Below are positions 1-10,404 of a DNA stretch of 64,000 bases, one piece after another. A program made the position numbers and the translations under genes. This stretch comes from Alphaproteobacteria bacterium SO-S41 (GTDB taxonomy: Bacteria; Pseudomonadota; Alphaproteobacteria; Micropepsales; Micropepsaceae): assembly GCA_019670725.1 (NCBI GenBank), contig AP024629.1, forward strand, positions 4,340,001 to 4,404,000, given 5' to 3'. How positions within the stretch are numbered: the first letter of the stretch is position 1; each line of letters begins with the position of its first letter. The notes beneath the pieces are model-generated. The model ran no database searches, was not told where the DNA came from, and saw only the letters and a program-made list of their open reading frames with translations.

Positions 1-57
1 GCTCGCGCGTCTGGTCACGACTTAACGGAGCCTGAAGCGGCGGCGAAATTGCTTGCC

Positions 58-86
58 TTGACGCTGGATAGGGCGGTTCCTACCTT
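58..86 (+). promoter_or_regulatory. Probable housekeeping promoter of trxA
   Basis: TTGACGC at 58-64 is followed after 14 nt by CCTACCTT at 79-86. This fits the alphaproteobacterial housekeeping pattern (TTGACGS, 10-14 nt, GCTANAWC) reasonably well. Transcription would start near 93, about 45 nt before the trxA start codon. The rest of 1-138 holds no other recognisable feature. Confidence 0.5.
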
Positions 87-138
87 TACGCAGTCAACGT
101 TTTATCCGGGCGTTCGCGCCCCAACGGAGGACCCTCAA

Positions 139-468
139 ATGGGCCTTAGCAAGATCACCGACCAGAGCTTTTCGGCCGACGTCCTGAAGTCGGACGAGCC
201 CGTTCTCGTGGATTTCTGGGCGGAATGGTGCGGCCCCTGCCGCCAGATCGCGCCGGCGCTTGAGGAAATCGCCGCGGAAATGGGCGGCAAGGTGAAGATC
301 GCCAAGCTGAACATCGACGAGAACCCCTCGATCCCCGTCCAGTACGGCGTGAAGGGCATCCCGACCCTGATGATCTTCCACAAGGGCCAGGTCGCGGCGA
401 CCCGCGTCGGCGCGCTGCCCAAGAGCAAGATCAAGGAATGGATCGAATCGACCGTCGCGTCGGCCTGA
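139..468 (+). CDS. trxA: Thioredoxin
   Basis: This is a cytoplasmic dithiol-disulfide oxidoreductase of 109 residues, the usual length for thioredoxin. The redox motif WCGPC lies at residues 30-34 and the cis-proline (GIPT) at residue 75. The frame is open back to an ATG at 49, but that start would lie on the predicted promoter. The ATG at 139 follows a GGAGG ribosome binding site and gives the standard N-terminus. The gene converges on folC and ends in a strong terminator, so it appears monocistronic. In many alphaproteobacteria trxA sits between addA and folC; only a few possible codons of an upstream gene are in the window. Confidence 0.97.
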   Translation: MGLSKITDQSFSADVLKSDEPVLVDFWAEWCGPCRQIAPALEEIAAEMGGKVKIAKLNIDENPSIPVQYGVKGIPTLMIFHKGQVAATRVGALPKSKIKEWIESTVASA

Positions 469-490
469 TCGCCGCATCAGCGTGATCGAC

Positions 491-518
491 AAAGGCTCCG
501 GGCAACCGGAGCCTTTTT
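491..518 (+). terminator. Rho-independent terminator after trxA
   Basis: An 11-bp perfect stem (AAAGGCTCCGG / CCGGAGCCTTT) with a GCAA tetraloop is followed by T residues to 518. It lies 22 bp after the trxA stop codon. Confidence 0.93.
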
Positions 519-537
519 GTTTGCTCTATGCCTTCAC

Positions 538-620
538 CCGTCATGGCCGCCCTTGAGGCGGCCATCCAGCAGGGCCGTGCGCGGAGCTGTGGATGGCCGG
601 GTCAAGCCCGGCCATGACGA
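538..620. repeat. REP-like intergenic palindromic element, family A
   Basis: Two facing palindromic units sit between convergent trxA and folC. One begins CGTCATGGCCGCC and reads into GGCGGCCATCC (about 539-568). The other runs GGATGGCCGGG to CCCGGCCATGACG (about 591-619). The outer ends (CGTCATGGCC and GGCCATGACG) are inverted copies. Shape and position match the dispersed REP/BIME elements common in alphaproteobacterial genomes. Only one copy of this family is seen in the window. Confidence 0.65.
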
Positions 621-647
621 AGAGGGGTAGTGGGCAAAGAGAGCGCG

Positions 648-1964
648 CTACCCGTTCTGCGCGAGGATGCGTCCCGCGAGATAGAGCGAGCCGCAGATGA
701 GGATGCGCGGCGGGGCCTCGCCCTCATCCAGCATGGCGCGGGCGGTGATCTGGTCCATGGCATCGCCGAGATCCTCGGCCGGATCGGCCTTGAGGCCCGC
801 GGCGCGGGCGGCATCGTAAAGCGCGCCGGCCTTCAGCGCGTTCGGTTCGTTCGGGATGTCGATGGTCGAGACATGTCGTGCGAGGCCGCGGAAATGGGCG
901 AAGAACCCTTCGGGGTCCTTGGTGTTCAGCATGCCCGTTACGAGATAGAGCGGCCGGGGCCGCTTCTCTTCCAGATCCGCCAGTGCGCCCGCAATCGCCG
1001 CCGCGGCGTGCGGGTTGTGCCCGCCATCCAGCCAGATCTCCGCGCCCTCCGGCACATCCTCCAGCAACGGGCCATAGGTCAGGCGCTGCATCCGCGCCGG
1101 CCATGAGACGCTGGCGAGGCCCTTCTCGATCGCGGCATCGTCGATCTCGAACAGGTCCTGCGCGCGCAGGGCCGCGATGGCGGTTGCGGCGTTGGCGATC
1201 TGGTGCGCGCCGATCAGCTTGGGCGGCGTCAGGTCGATCACCCCGCCGGCGTCCTGGAACACCATGCGGCCATGTTCCTCATGCGCCGAGTAATCCTGGC
1301 CCCAGACGATCATGGGCGCGCCCGCGCGCTGGGCGGCCGCCTCGATCACGGCGAACGCCCCATCCTCTTGCGGTCCCACCACGACGGGCCGGCCACGCTT
1401 GATGATGCCCGCCTTCTCGGCCGCGATCAGTTCGATCGTGTCGCCGAGGAAATGCTGGTGATCGAGCCCGATGGGCGTCACGACCGACACCAGCGGCGCC
1501 TCGATCACATTGGTCGCATCGAGAATGCCGCCGAGCCCGACCTCGAGCACCAGCGCATCGGCCGGCACGCGCGCGAAGGCGAGGAAGGCCGCGGCTGTCG
1601 TGATCTCGAAGAAGGTGATCGCCATCCCGTCGGCGGCGCGCTCGCATTCGTCGAGCAAGATCTGCAGCGCATCCTCGCTGATCAGCGCGCCGGCGAGGCG
1701 GATACGTTCGTGAAAGCGGACGAGATGCGGCGAGGTGTAGACATGGACGCGCTTGCCCGCGGCTTCCAAAATCGCGCGCAGCGTCGCGCAGGTCGAGCCT
1801 TTGCCGTTGGTGCCCGCGACATGGAAGACGGGCGGCACGCGCTTTTCGGGGTTGCCGAGCCGCGCGAGCAGCGTGCGCATCCGGTCGAGCGAGAGGTCGA
1901 TCGCCTTCGGATGAAGGCGCATCAGCCGGCTGAGAATGGCGTCGCTGGGCGCCGCGTCGCTCAT
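648..1964 (-). CDS. folC: Bifunctional dihydrofolate synthase / folylpolyglutamate synthase
   Basis: This ATP-dependent Mur-ligase-family enzyme joins glutamate to dihydropteroate and to folates. Its 438 residues are normal for FolC. The P-loop GTNGKGST is at residues 51-58, and a C-terminal LDGGHNPHA motif is typical of the family. The start codon overlaps the accD stop codon by 4 bp (ATGA), so folC is probably translationally coupled to accD at the end of the trpF-trpB-trpA-accD-folC run. Confidence 0.95.
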   Translation of the reverse strand: MSDAAPSDAILSRLMRLHPKAIDLSLDRMRTLLARLGNPEKRVPPVFHVAGTNGKGSTCATLRAILEAAGKRVHVYTSPHLVRFHERIRLAGALISEDALQILLDECERAADGMAITFFEITTAAAFLAFARVPADALVLEVGLGGILDATNVIEAPLVSVVTPIGLDHQHFLGDTIELIAAEKAGIIKRGRPVVVGPQEDGAFAVIEAAAQRAGAPMIVWGQDYSAHEEHGRMVFQDAGGVIDLTPPKLIGAHQIANAATAIAALRAQDLFEIDDAAIEKGLASVSWPARMQRLTYGPLLEDVPEGAEIWLDGGHNPHAAAAIAGALADLEEKRPRPLYLVTGMLNTKDPEGFFAHFRGLARHVSTIDIPNEPNALKAGALYDAARAAGLKADPAEDLGDAMDQITARAMLDEGEAPPRILICGSLYLAGRILAQNG

Positions 1965-2932
1965 TGCGCCGCTTGCGGTTCGCTCTCGGGCGGCGGGGGC
2001 ACGGCGTCCGCCTCGACGCCGTCAGGCACCAGCGCGCCGCCTTCGGGCTCCGCCACCGCTTTGGCGATCGCAGCCGAGACCGGCGTCTTCATCAACATGG
2101 AGATGAGACGCGCGATCGTTTCCTTCAGCTTGTGACGGTGGACGACCATGTCGACCATGCCGTGCTCCAGCAGGTATTCGGCCTTCTGGAAGCTGTCGGG
2201 CAGTTTCTCGCGAATCGTGTTCTCGATGACGCGGCGGCCCGAGAAGCCGATGACCGCGCCGGGCTCGGCGATCTGGATATCGCCCAGCATCGCATAGGAG
2301 GCGACAACGCCGCCCGTGGTCGGATCGGTCAGCACGACGACATAGGGCAGGCGCGCGTCGCGCAGCATCTGCACCGCGACCGTCGCGCGCGGCATCTGCA
2401 TCAGCGACAGGATGCCTTCCTGCATGCGCGCGCCGCCGGAGGCGACGACCAGCACCAGCGGGACATGATCGTTCACCGCGCGTTCGGCGCCGGCGATGAA
2501 GGCCTCGCCGGCGGCCATGCCGAGCGAGCCGCCCATGAAGGCAAAATTCTGAGCGACGACCATGGCGGGCACGCCAGCGATCGTGCCCTTGGCGGCGATG
2601 ACCGCGTCCTGCTGGCCGGTTTTGGTGCGAGCTTCCTTGATACGATCTGGGTAGCGCTTCTCGTCGCGGAACTTCAGCGGATCGGCGGCGACGGGAATGA
2701 AGGGCAGTTCCTCGAACTGGGCATCGTCAAACAGCCACTGGAAGCGCTGGCGCGCATTCGCCTTCATGTGGAAGTCGCAATGCGAACAGACATATTGCGC
2801 GGCCTCGAGGTCGCGCTGGAACAGCATCTCGCCACAGCTCGGGCACTTCGTCCACAGATTGTCGGGCGTCGTCTCCTTGACGCCCAGCATCGACTTGATC
2901 CGGGGACGGACGAAATTGGTGATCCAGTTCAT
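1961..2932 (-). CDS. accD: Acetyl-CoA carboxylase carboxyltransferase subunit beta
   Basis: This is the beta half of the carboxyltransferase that makes malonyl-CoA for fatty acid synthesis. The protein has 323 residues. An N-terminal zinc ribbon is formed by Cys30, Cys33, Cys49 and Cys52, followed by the crotonase-like carboxyltransferase fold (the glycine-rich [10 protein letters not shown] region). The proline/glutamate-rich tail is variable in the family. It lies 24 bp after trpA and overlaps folC by 4 bp, the common alphaproteobacterial order. Confidence 0.96.
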   Translation of the reverse strand: MNWITNFVRPRIKSMLGVKETTPDNLWTKCPSCGEMLFQRDLEAAQYVCSHCDFHMKANARQRFQWLFDDAQFEELPFIPVAADPLKFRDEKRYPDRIKEARTKTGQQDAVIAAKGTIAGVPAMVVAQNFAFMGGSLGMAAGEAFIAGAERAVNDHVPLVLVVASGGARMQEGILSLMQMPRATVAVQMLRDARLPYVVVLTDPTTGGVVASYAMLGDIQIAEPGAVIGFSGRRVIENTIREKLPDSFQKAEYLLEHGMVDMVVHRHKLKETIARLISMLMKTPVSAAIAKAVAEPEGGALVPDGVEADAVPPPPESEPQAAQ

Positions 2933-2956
2933 CTGACGCTCCTCAGGCCAAGCGCC

Positions 2957-3778
2957 TCAAGCACGCGCGGCGCGAACGCCGGCGCTGAGGCCCTTGACGA
3001 AGTCTAGCACATCCTTGGCGCAACCGGGCTTGACCGTCTCGCCGTCCGCATAGGGGGCGATCCGGGCGACGATAGCTGAGCCGACGACGGCGGCATCGGC
3101 GAAACGCGCAATGGCGGCCGCCTGTTCCGCCGTCTTGATGCCGAAGCCGACGCCGACCGGCAACTGGGTCTGGCGCTTGATCCGCTTCACCTCGCGCTCG
3201 ACCTCGGCGGGGTCGAAATCCTTGGTGCCCGTGATGCCGGTGATCGAGACGTAATAGAGAAACCCGCCCGCGCCATGCAGCACGGCGGGCAAACGGGCAT
3301 CTGTCGTGGTGGGAGTCGAGAGGCGGATGACGTCGATCCCGGCCTTGTTCAGCGCCGGGCCGAACTCGCCGGCCTCTTCGGGCGGGATATCGACGATGAT
3401 CATGCCGTCGACCCCGGCCGCCGCAGCGTCCTTCGCGAAGGCCTCGACGCCATAGGCGAAGATCGGATTGGCATAGCCCATCAGGACGATCGGGGTGACG
3501 TTGTCGCCGACGCGGAAGTCACGCACGAGCTGCAGCGTCGTCTTCATGGTGGCGCCGGCCTTCAGCGCACGCAGACCCGCCGCCTGCACCGCGGGGCCGT
3601 CGGCCATCGGATCGGTGAAGGGCATGCCGAGTTCGATGAGATCGGCGCCCGCCTTGGGCAGGCCGAGCAGGATTTCGCGCGCGACATCGAGCGAGGGATC
3701 GCCCGCTGTCACGAAGGGGATGAAGGCCGCGCGACCTTCGGCCTTCAGGCTCGCGAAGCGGGCGGCGATGCGGCTCAC
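2957..3778 (-). CDS. trpA: Tryptophan synthase alpha subunit
   Basis: TrpA cleaves indole-3-glycerol phosphate to indole and passes it to TrpB. The TIM-barrel protein has 273 residues, with the [14 protein letters not shown] loop that carries the catalytic Glu/Asp region and a [10 protein letters not shown] phosphate-side motif. The frame continues upstream, but a GTG start at 3778 gives the expected N-terminus (SRIAARF). That GTG overlaps the trpB stop codon as GTGA, which implies translational coupling. Confidence 0.95.
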   Translation of the reverse strand: MSRIAARFASLKAEGRAAFIPFVTAGDPSLDVAREILLGLPKAGADLIELGMPFTDPMADGPAVQAAGLRALKAGATMKTTLQLVRDFRVGDNVTPIVLMGYANPIFAYGVEAFAKDAAAAGVDGMIIVDIPPEEAGEFGPALNKAGIDVIRLSTPTTTDARLPAVLHGAGGFLYYVSITGITGTKDFDPAEVEREVKRIKRQTQLPVGVGFGIKTAEQAAAIARFADAAVVGSAIVARIAPYADGETVKPGCAKDVLDFVKGLSAGVRAARA

Positions 3779-4992
3779 AGCGTCACCTTCAGCGCATCCG
3801 CGACGGTGAAGATGTCCTTGTCGCCCCGGCCGCACATGTTCATGACGATGAGCTTGTCGGCGTCCATGGTCGGCGCGATCTTGATGACATGGGCCAGCGC
3901 ATGCGCCGGTTCCAGCGCAGGCAGGATGCCCTCAAGCTGGGCGCAGAGCTGGAAGGCATCGAGCGCTTCCCGGTCGGTCGCGCTGACATAGGTCACGCGC
4001 TTCAGATCGTGCAGCCACGCGTGTTCCGGGCCGACACCGGGATAGTCGAGGCCCGCGGAGATCGAGTGTGCCTCGATAATCTGCCCATCGCCGTCCTGCA
4101 GCAGATAGGTCTTGTTGCCGTGGAGAATGCCGGGCGTGCCCTTGGTCAGCGACGCCGCATGCTGCTCGGTCTCGACGCCGTGACCGGCGGCTTCGACGCC
4201 GTGCATGGCGACGCTGGAGTCGTCGAGGAACGGGAAGAAGAGGCCCATCGCATTCGAGCCGCCGCCGATCGCGGCGACCAGCAGGTCGGGCAGGCGTCCT
4301 TCCGCCTTCGCAAGCTGTTCCTTCGCCTCGATGCCGATGACGCTCTGGAAGTCGCGCACCATGGCGGGATAGGGGTGCGGGCCGGCGACCGTGCCGATGC
4401 AGTAGAAGGTGTCGCGGACATTGGCGACCCAGTCGCGCATCGCCTCGTTCATCGCGTCCTTCAGCGTGTGCGCGCCCGACGTCACGGGAATGACCTCGGC
4501 GCCCAGCAGCTTCATGCGGAAGACGTTCGGCTTCTGCCGCTCCATGTCGACCGCGCCCATATAGACGACACAGGGCAGGCCGAAGCGGGCGCAGATCGTG
4601 GCGGTGGCGACACCGTGCTGGCCGGCGCCCGTCTCGGCGATGATGCGCGTCTTGCCCATGCGCTTGGCGAGCAGGACCTGACCGAGGCAGTTGTTGATCT
4701 TGTGCGCGCCGGTATGGTTCAGCTCGTCGCGCTTGAAGTAGATCTTCGCGCCGCCGAGATGCTCGGTCAGCCGTTCCGCGTAATAGAGCGGGCTGGGACG
4801 GCCCACGTAATATTCCAGGAAATAGGCCATCTCGTCGAGAAAGCCCTGGTCCTGCTTGGCTGCGCCATAGGCCGCTTCCAGATCGAGGATCAACGGCATC
4901 AAGGTCTCGGCGACATAGCGCCCGCCATAGGGACCGAAATGGCCCTTGGCGTCCGGCCCCTGGCGATAGGAATTGGGCGGCACGGCGTTCAT
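3775..4992 (-). CDS. trpB: Tryptophan synthase beta subunit
   Basis: TrpB is the PLP enzyme that condenses indole with serine. The 405-residue protein carries the PLP lysine in HTGAHKINN (Lys98) and the phosphate-binding GGGSNAMG loop. The ATG at 4992 gives the normal length; a longer in-frame extension to 5169 runs back into trpF and is rejected. The start overlaps the trpF stop codon (ATGA) and the end overlaps trpA (GTGA). Confidence 0.97.
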   Translation of the reverse strand: MNAVPPNSYRQGPDAKGHFGPYGGRYVAETLMPLILDLEAAYGAAKQDQGFLDEMAYFLEYYVGRPSPLYYAERLTEHLGGAKIYFKRDELNHTGAHKINNCLGQVLLAKRMGKTRIIAETGAGQHGVATATICARFGLPCVVYMGAVDMERQKPNVFRMKLLGAEVIPVTSGAHTLKDAMNEAMRDWVANVRDTFYCIGTVAGPHPYPAMVRDFQSVIGIEAKEQLAKAEGRLPDLLVAAIGGGSNAMGLFFPFLDDSSVAMHGVEAAGHGVETEQHAASLTKGTPGILHGNKTYLLQDGDGQIIEAHSISAGLDYPGVGPEHAWLHDLKRVTYVSATDREALDAFQLCAQLEGILPALEPAHALAHVIKIAPTMDADKLIVMNMCGRGDKDIFTVADALKVTL

Positions 4993-5648
4993 GTCGGCTC
5001 CGATGATCCGTAAGCGGACGATGCCGCGCTGATGAACGCGCCGATCATCGCCATGTCCTTGTGGCCCGGCGCATGCTCGACGCCCGACGACACGTCGACG
5101 CCGGGCGCGCCGGTCTTTTTGATGGCCGCCGCGACGTTCTCGGCGTTGAGACCGCCGGAGAGAATCCACGGCTTGCCGAGATCGACACCGCTGAGGAGAT
5201 TCCAGTCGAAGGTCGCGCCGTTGCCGCCGGGGCGGTCGGCATCGGCTGGGGGCTTCGCGTCGAAGAGGATGAGATCGGCGGCGGCATAGGCCGCGGCGGC
5301 GGCGACATCGGCGCGGCTCGCGACCGGCAGCGCCTTGATGACCTGAAGCCCGGTCAGCGCCTTCACCGCGGCGACGCGCTCCGGCGTTTCGCTGCCGTGC
5401 AGCTGGACCGCCTCAGCCTCCGCCGCCTTCACGACGGCGCGGATTTCATCGTCGGTGGGATCGACGAGCAGCGCGACCGTCACCAGCGACATCGGCACGG
5501 TCGGCGCCAGATGCTGGACCTTGTCGAGCGAGACGAAGCGCGGGCTCTTGGGGAAGAAGTTGAAACCTACATGCGTCGCGCCTGCTTCGGCCGCCGCGGC
5601 GAGCGCGTCGGTACCGGTCAGGCCGCAAATCTTGATGATCGGCGCCAT
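4989..5648 (-). CDS. trpF: Phosphoribosylanthranilate isomerase
   Basis: TrpF isomerises N-phosphoribosylanthranilate to the carboxyphenylamino-deoxyribulose phosphate. The TIM-barrel protein has 219 residues. The N-terminal KICGLT motif carries the catalytic cysteine (Cys8), and the LILFDAK motif carries the catalytic aspartate. It heads the coupled trpFBA set and follows pyrF by 3 bp. No leader peptide or attenuator is seen upstream. Confidence 0.95.
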   Translation of the reverse strand: MAPIIKICGLTGTDALAAAAEAGATHVGFNFFPKSPRFVSLDKVQHLAPTVPMSLVTVALLVDPTDDEIRAVVKAAEAEAVQLHGSETPERVAAVKALTGLQVIKALPVASRADVAAAAAYAAADLILFDAKPPADADRPGGNGATFDWNLLSGVDLGKPWILSGGLNAENVAAAIKKTGAPGVDVSSGVEHAPGHKDMAMIGAFISAASSAYGSSEPT

Positions 5649-5651
5649 CGC

Positions 5652-6344
5652 CTAGAGCCCGAGCGACGCCGCGACAGCGCGCGCCGCAGCGGCGGGATCG
5701 GCGGCGGCGGTGACGGGACGCCCGAGGATCAGGATGTCCGCGCCGGCCTTGCGCGCCGCGTCGGGCGTCATGAAGCGCTTCTGGTCGTTGACGTCGGCGC
5801 CGAGCGGACGGCTGCCCGGCACGACGGTCAGGAAGTCCGGCCCGCAGGCGGCGCGGACGCCGGTCAGGTCCGTCGCGCCGCAGACGACGCCGTCGAGGCC
5901 CGAGGCACGCGCAAGATGGGCGAGGCGCAGCGCCTGCATGGTCGCGCCCTCGGCATAGCCGATCAGGTCCATGTCGCTGTCGTCGAGCGAGGTCAGGACC
6001 GTGACGCCGATGATCTTCGCCTTGTCGCCGGCCGCGTCCTTGGCGGCGCGCATCATGGCCTGGCCGCCGGCGGTGTGGACATTGATGATGGAGACGCCGA
6101 GCCCTACCAGCGCCTTGACCGCACCCGCCACCGTGGTGGGGATGTCGTGCAGCTTGACGTCAAGGAAGACGGGCTTGCCCAGCGCGACGATCGCCTTGAT
6201 CCCCTCGGGCCCGTTGGCCATGGTGAATTCCAGCCCGACCTTCAGGCCGCCCACATGGGGCGCCACGGCCTTGGCGATGGCGAGGGCAGTCTTTACGTCC
6301 GGCGTGTCGAGCGCCACATAGACGGGGTTCGCGGTCGTCGTCAT
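5652..6344 (-). CDS. pyrF: Orotidine 5'-phosphate decarboxylase
   Basis: PyrF carries out the last step of UMP synthesis. Using the ATG at 6344 the protein has 230 residues, normal for the short bacterial type. The catalytic motif DVKLHDIP places Asp62, Lys64 and Asp67 as the charged triad. A longer reading to 6389 would overlap the divergent small gene at 6388 and is not needed. It lies directly upstream of trpF. Confidence 0.95.
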   Translation of the reverse strand: MTTTANPVYVALDTPDVKTALAIAKAVAPHVGGLKVGLEFTMANGPEGIKAIVALGKPVFLDVKLHDIPTTVAGAVKALVGLGVSIINVHTAGGQAMMRAAKDAAGDKAKIIGVTVLTSLDDSDMDLIGYAEGATMQALRLAHLARASGLDGVVCGATDLTGVRAACGPDFLTVVPGSRPLGADVNDQKRFMTPDAARKAGADILILGRPVTAAADPAAAARAVAASLGL

Positions 6345-6387
6345 GGGCGCGGACTTACAGCAGATAGGCCCGCGAAGGAACCGCGTC

Positions 6388-6594
6388 ATGACCGAGTATC
6401 GCGTCGATGTGCGCTTCGACCGGGCGAGCCAGAAGCATCACGCCACCAGCGCCGAGATTCCGGGCCTCGCAGAGGCCGACATGAACGTCGAGCGCCTCTT
6501 CGCCAAGGTGATGAAGGTCGCGCCGGATCTCTTGCGCGCCGCCGGCAAGCCGTCGGCCAAGTTCAACCTGAAGTTCGAGAAAGCTGACGGCTGA
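6388..6594 (+). CDS. DUF1902-type small protein
   Basis: This 68-residue protein opens MTEYRVDVRFDRAS and contains EIPGLAEAD and an ERLFAKV helix. That resembles DUF1902, a HicB-like partial RNase-H fold. No toxin partner (HicA-like) is adjacent, so an antitoxin role is not supported. The gene starts 43 bp from pyrF on the opposite strand, and its 3' end overlaps the 3' end of the convergent lapA-like gene by 32 bp. Confidence 0.65.
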   Translation: MTEYRVDVRFDRASQKHHATSAEIPGLAEADMNVERLFAKVMKVAPDLLRAAGKPSAKFNLKFEKADG

Positions 6595-6898
6595 CCGGCG
6601 CGGTCTTGCCCAGGGTCTCGTCGCCCAGCAGGCGCTGCAGCCGCTCGGCCCGTTCGCGTTCGGCCCTGAGCTCCCGGTGCAACGCGCGCTGGCGGGCCAG
6701 CATATAGGCCGCGCCGATCACGAGGCCGGCGAGGGTCCCGATCAGCAGCACGGCAAAGAGCGGAAGTGCGATCGAAGAGGCCGGTGAGCCCGGTCGCAGG
6801 GCGTCGAGGCTGAATTCCACCATTTGGCGGTTGGCGATGGCGAGCCAGGCCGCCGCCGCGGCGAGAATCACGAAGACCAGGGCGCCCAGGGGACGCAT
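6563..6898 (-). CDS. LapA-domain (DUF1049) inner-membrane protein
   Basis: This 111-residue protein has two predicted membrane helices (about residues 5-22 and 43-66) and a basic/acidic coiled tail (about 68-95). The architecture is that of LapA/YciS, a lipopolysaccharide assembly-associated protein. It follows ihfB with overlapping stop and start codons (TGATG), the usual ihfB-lapA order. Its 3' end overlaps the convergent DUF1902 gene. Confidence 0.8.
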   Translation of the reverse strand: MRPLGALVFVILAAAAAWLAIANRQMVEFSLDALRPGSPASSIALPLFAVLLIGTLAGLVIGAAYMLARQRALHRELRAERERAERLQRLLGDETLGKTAPVSRQLSRTSG

Positions 6899-7194
6899 CA
6901 GTCCTCGCCCGCGTCGCCGCCGTTCAGCTTCTCGCGCAGTTCCTTGCCCGTCTTGAAATAGGGCACGCGCTTTTCATCCACCGCCACCGACTCGCCGGTG
7001 CGCGGGTTGCGGCCGGTGCGGGCGGGCCGCGCCTTCACGGAAAACGCCCCGAATCCGCGCAATTCCACCCGGTCGCCATTGGCGAGCGCGCGCGCGATTT
7101 CGTCGAACACCGTGGAGACGATCCGTTCGGCGTCCTTGTGCATCAGATGCGGATAGGCCTCGGCGATGCGGGCCACGAGTTCGGACTTGATCAT
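6898..7194 (-). CDS. ihfB: Integration host factor subunit beta
   Basis: IhfB is the nucleoid DNA-bending protein that pairs with IhfA. The 98-residue protein has the HU/IHF signature [19 protein letters not shown] followed by the [12 protein letters not shown]-terminus typical of IhfB. The ATG at 7194 gives the canonical MIKSELV N-terminus; the longer open frame upstream is compositional. It is followed directly by the lapA-like gene. Confidence 0.96.
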   Translation of the reverse strand: MIKSELVARIAEAYPHLMHKDAERIVSTVFDEIARALANGDRVELRGFGAFSVKARPARTGRNPRTGESVAVDEKRVPYFKTGKELREKLNGGDAGED

Positions 7195-7386
7195 GACCCG
7201 GACCACCCCCTCTTCGGCCCCGGTTTGCCCGGCCGCGACGCGACCGGATCGAGCGGCAAGCTGCCAAGTGCGCCGCCCGCCGTCAAGCACCGTTCCCATG
7301 TAAGTCGTTCGCCGGTCACGGATTTTCGCCTCTTGCGTGCGCTGCGTCGCGGTGCGAAAGACGCGGGCCTTTCGCCCGGGTCGCCC

Positions 7387-8463
7387 ATGCGCCTTTACAA
7401 CCTTGCCTTTGCCGCCGCCGCACTGGCGCTGCCTGCGTGTACGAACACGGTCTATGTGAACCCCTGCTATGGCGCGGGTCTGCTGATCCCCGACCAGGAG
7501 GCGACCGGGGCGGAAATCGTCGCAGCCGCCGACAAGTGCATCGCCGACGGGGGCGAGCGCAAACAGGGCCTCGTCATCCGCTCCGGCGGCCATATGCGCG
7601 AAACCAACTATGAGGCGGCGATCGCCGACGCCGATGCCGCGATCGCGCTCGACCCCAACTATGCCGACGCCTGGTACTACCGGGGCTATGCCAATGAGGA
7701 GCTCGGCCGGATCGACGCGGCGCGGAGCGACTTCGACAAAGCGATCGAGCTCGGCCTCGCCCCCGGCTATGCCTTCCGGGCCCGCGGGCGGGTCAAGTTC
7801 CTGGAGAACGACTTCGCCGGCGCCTATGACGATTTCGACGCCATCATCGCCGCCGACCCGAACGACCAGGAGGCCTATCGCCTGCGCGGCGCGGCGGCCC
7901 ATGTGCTGGAGCGCTGGTCTCAGGCCGAGGCCGATTTCACCAAGGCGATCGAACTCGATCCGAACGACCTCAAGGCCTATAGCGGCCGGGCCTATGTGAA
8001 ATATTTCACCGGCCGCTACGCCGCCGCCGTGCCCGACTTCAAGAAGGCCCTCAGCAAGAAGCCCGAGGGGCTGAAGGCCGCCTTCCTCTATCTCGCCATG
8101 CGCCGGGCAAACGATCCCGACACCGACGCCGAACTCGCACGCCAGGCCGAAACGCTGGACGCGACGCACAATCCCGGCGTCTTCCCCGCGCTGTTCCTCG
8201 GCCGCGTGACGATCGACGAGATGGTGCGCGTCGCGACCGAAACCGGCATCCACAAGCCGCGCGAGAACGAGTCGGAAGGCTTCTTCTATGCTGGCATGGC
8301 GGAGCTCTTCGCCGGGCACCAGGACCGCGCCGAGCAATGGTTCCGCCGTGTGCTCGCGACCGGCGTCATCCGCTTCGACGAGATCCGCGGCGCCCGCAAG
8401 GAGCTGCGCGCCATGGGCATCAAGGTGCCCTCGCCCGATCCCCGCGCGACGCCGGGCAGCTAA
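7387..8463 (+). CDS. TPR-repeat lipoprotein
   Basis: This predicted lipoprotein has 358 residues. Its signal peptide ends in the lipobox LPAC (Cys18). Tandem tetratricopeptide repeats follow over roughly residues 70-240, with recurring [16 protein letters not shown]-like and [12 protein letters not shown]-like units. It probably acts as an envelope scaffold; no enzymatic motif is seen. The ATG at 7387 is chosen because the upstream open frame overlaps ihfB and lacks a signal sequence. The gene lies on the opposite strand between rpsA and ihfB, which are neighbours in many related genomes. Confidence 0.8.
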   Translation: MRLYNLAFAAAALALPACTNTVYVNPCYGAGLLIPDQEATGAEIVAAADKCIADGGERKQGLVIRSGGHMRETNYEAAIADADAAIALDPNYADAWYYRGYANEELGRIDAARSDFDKAIELGLAPGYAFRARGRVKFLENDFAGAYDDFDAIIAADPNDQEAYRLRGAAAHVLERWSQAEADFTKAIELDPNDLKAYSGRAYVKYFTGRYAAAVPDFKKALSKKPEGLKAAFLYLAMRRANDPDTDAELARQAETLDATHNPGVFPALFLGRVTIDEMVRVATETGIHKPRENESEGFFYAGMAELFAGHQDRAEQWFRRVLATGVIRFDEIRGARKELRAMGIKVPSPDPRATPGS

Positions 8464-8476
8464 GCCAGCAAAGCAA

Positions 8477-8502
8477 ACGGCGCGGGGGTGAACCCGCGCC
8501 GT
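8477..8502. terminator. Hairpin between convergent TPR gene and rpsA
   Basis: A perfect 10-bp stem (ACGGCGCGGG / CCCGCGCCGT) encloses a 6-nt loop. It lies 13 bp after the TPR gene stop codon and 39 bp beyond the rpsA stop. A weak T-rich stretch follows on the minus strand only, so it may serve rpsA better than the TPR gene. Confidence 0.65.
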
Positions 8503-8541
8503 GCAAAGTCTTGAGAAGAAAGCGGCCTGAGCCGCCCGCTC

Positions 8542-10326
8542 CTATTCCTCGTCGTCGGTGTCCGCGGCGCGCTTCTGCGCCTTCGACAGCGCCGCGCCCA
8601 GGATGTCGCCCAGCGAGGCGCCCGAGTCCGACGAGCCGTACTGCGCCACGGCGTCCTTCTCGTCCGCCATTTCGCGCGCCTTGATCGAGAGGCCGATCTG
8701 ACGCTTCGCCTTGTCGAACGCGGTGACGCGGGCATCGACCTTGTCGCCGACCGCGAAGCGCTCGGGGCGCTGCTCGGACCGGTCGCGGCTGAGATCGGCG
8801 CGACGGATGAACGAGGTCATCTCGCCGACGCTGACTTCGATGCCGCCGTCGTTGACCGCAGTCACTTCCACCGTGACGGTGTCGTTCTTGCGGATGCCGC
8901 GCTCGCCCGACGAGTTCGTGACCGAGGCCAGCGGATCGCCGCCGAGCTGCTTCACGCCGAGGCTGATGCGCTCCTTCTCGACGTCGACGTCCAGCACCTG
9001 GGCGCGCACGTGGTCGCCCTTCTTGAAGTTCTGGATCGCCTGCTCGCCCGGGATCTTCCAGTCGAGGTCGGAGAGGTGGACCATGCCGTCGATGTCGCCA
9101 TCGAGGCCGATGAACAGGCCGAACTCGGTGATGTTCTTCACATCGCCTTCGACTTCCGACCCGATGGGGTGGTTGTCGATGAACTGCGACCAGGGGTTTT
9201 CCTGGGTCTGCTTGAGGCCCAGCGAAATGCGGCGCTTGGAGGTGTCGACTTCCAGCACCTTCACTTCGACTTCCTGCGAGGTCGAAACGATCTTGCCGGG
9301 GTGGACGTTCTTCTTCACCCACGACATTTCGCTGACGTGGACGAGGCCTTCGACGCCCGGCTCCAGCTCAACAAACGCGCCGTAATCGGTGATGTTGGTG
9401 ACGCGGCCCTTGTAGTTCGCACCGATCGGGTACTTCGCGACCGCGCCGTCCCAGGGATCGGCTTCCAGCTGCTTCATGCCGAGGCTGATGCGCTGGGTGT
9501 CCTGGTTGATCTTGACGATCTGGACCTTCACGGTCTCGCCGATCTTCAGGATCTCGCTCGGGTGGTTCACGCGGCGCCACGCCATGTCGGTGACATGGAG
9601 CAGGCCGTCCACGCCGCCGAGATCGACGAACGCGCCGTAGTCGGTGATGTTCTTGACGACGCCGTCGATGACCATGCCTTCCTTGAGGTTGGACACGATC
9701 TCGCTGCGCTGTTCGGCGCGGGCTTCTTCAAGCACGGCGCGGCGCGAGACGACGATATTGCCGCGCTTGCGATCCATCTTGAGGATCTGGAAGGGCTGCG
9801 GCTGGTTCATCAGCGGGCCGACATCGCGGATCGGGCGAACGTCGACCTGCGAACCGGGCAGGAAGGCGGTGGCGCCGTCGAGGTCGACGGTGAAGCCGCC
9901 CTTGACGCGGCCGAAGATGACGCCCGTGACGCGCTGGTTGGCGTTCGCGGCGACTTCGAGCTTCACCCAGCTCTCTTCGCGGCGGGCCTTCTCGCGGCTG
10001 AGCACGGCTTCGCCGTGAGCATTTTCGATGCGGTCGAGGAAGACCTCGACGGTGTCACCGACCTTGAGGTCCGTGGTGACGCCGGGCATCGCGAATTCCT
10101 TCAGGGGAATGCGGCCTTCGGTCTTCAGACCGACGTCGACGATGACGAAGTCGTTTTCAACGGCAACGACGGTGCCCTTGACGACATTGCCTTCAATGGC
10201 GCCGTTCGACGAGAAGCTCTCGTCGAGCATCGCGGCGAAATCGTCGCGGGTGGGCGTGAAGGACAGGGATTCGGTGGGAGCGGAAACGGCGGCCTGTTTG
10301 CGGCCAGCCTTGGCGACACGTGCCAT
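8542..10326 (-). CDS. rpsA: 30S ribosomal protein S1
   Basis: S1 is the mRNA-binding ribosomal protein needed to initiate on structured messages. The 594-residue protein has six S1/OB repeats, each marked by a GxVxxITDYGAFVxL- or GLVHVSEMSW-like stretch, and an acidic tail ending DTDDEE. It follows cmk after 134 bp, in the conserved aroA-cmk-rpsA order. The gap holds an inverted repeat that might allow separate control. Confidence 0.97.
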   Translation of the reverse strand: MARVAKAGRKQAAVSAPTESLSFTPTRDDFAAMLDESFSSNGAIEGNVVKGTVVAVENDFVIVDVGLKTEGRIPLKEFAMPGVTTDLKVGDTVEVFLDRIENAHGEAVLSREKARREESWVKLEVAANANQRVTGVIFGRVKGGFTVDLDGATAFLPGSQVDVRPIRDVGPLMNQPQPFQILKMDRKRGNIVVSRRAVLEEARAEQRSEIVSNLKEGMVIDGVVKNITDYGAFVDLGGVDGLLHVTDMAWRRVNHPSEILKIGETVKVQIVKINQDTQRISLGMKQLEADPWDGAVAKYPIGANYKGRVTNITDYGAFVELEPGVEGLVHVSEMSWVKKNVHPGKIVSTSQEVEVKVLEVDTSKRRISLGLKQTQENPWSQFIDNHPIGSEVEGDVKNITEFGLFIGLDGDIDGMVHLSDLDWKIPGEQAIQNFKKGDHVRAQVLDVDVEKERISLGVKQLGGDPLASVTNSSGERGIRKNDTVTVEVTAVNDGGIEVSVGEMTSFIRRADLSRDRSEQRPERFAVGDKVDARVTAFDKAKRQIGLSIKAREMADEKDAVAQYGSSDSGASLGDILGAALSKAQKRAADTDDEE

Positions 10327-10404
10327 GCGGTAGATATTCTCCAGTTCTTTAGCGTTGCGGGCCGACCGGTTGTATCCGGCGGTCTCGCTTCACTCGTTCG
10401 ACGG

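Noticed and set aside
2-25. Short open frame ending LARLVTT-stop before trxA, possible end of addA
   Set aside because: Only seven codons are in the window; the expected addA-trxA order is the only support, too little for a gene call.
5061-6587. Long plus-strand open frame opposite trpF and pyrF (508 codons)
   Set aside because: Arg/Gly-rich shadow translation of well-supported minus-strand genes.
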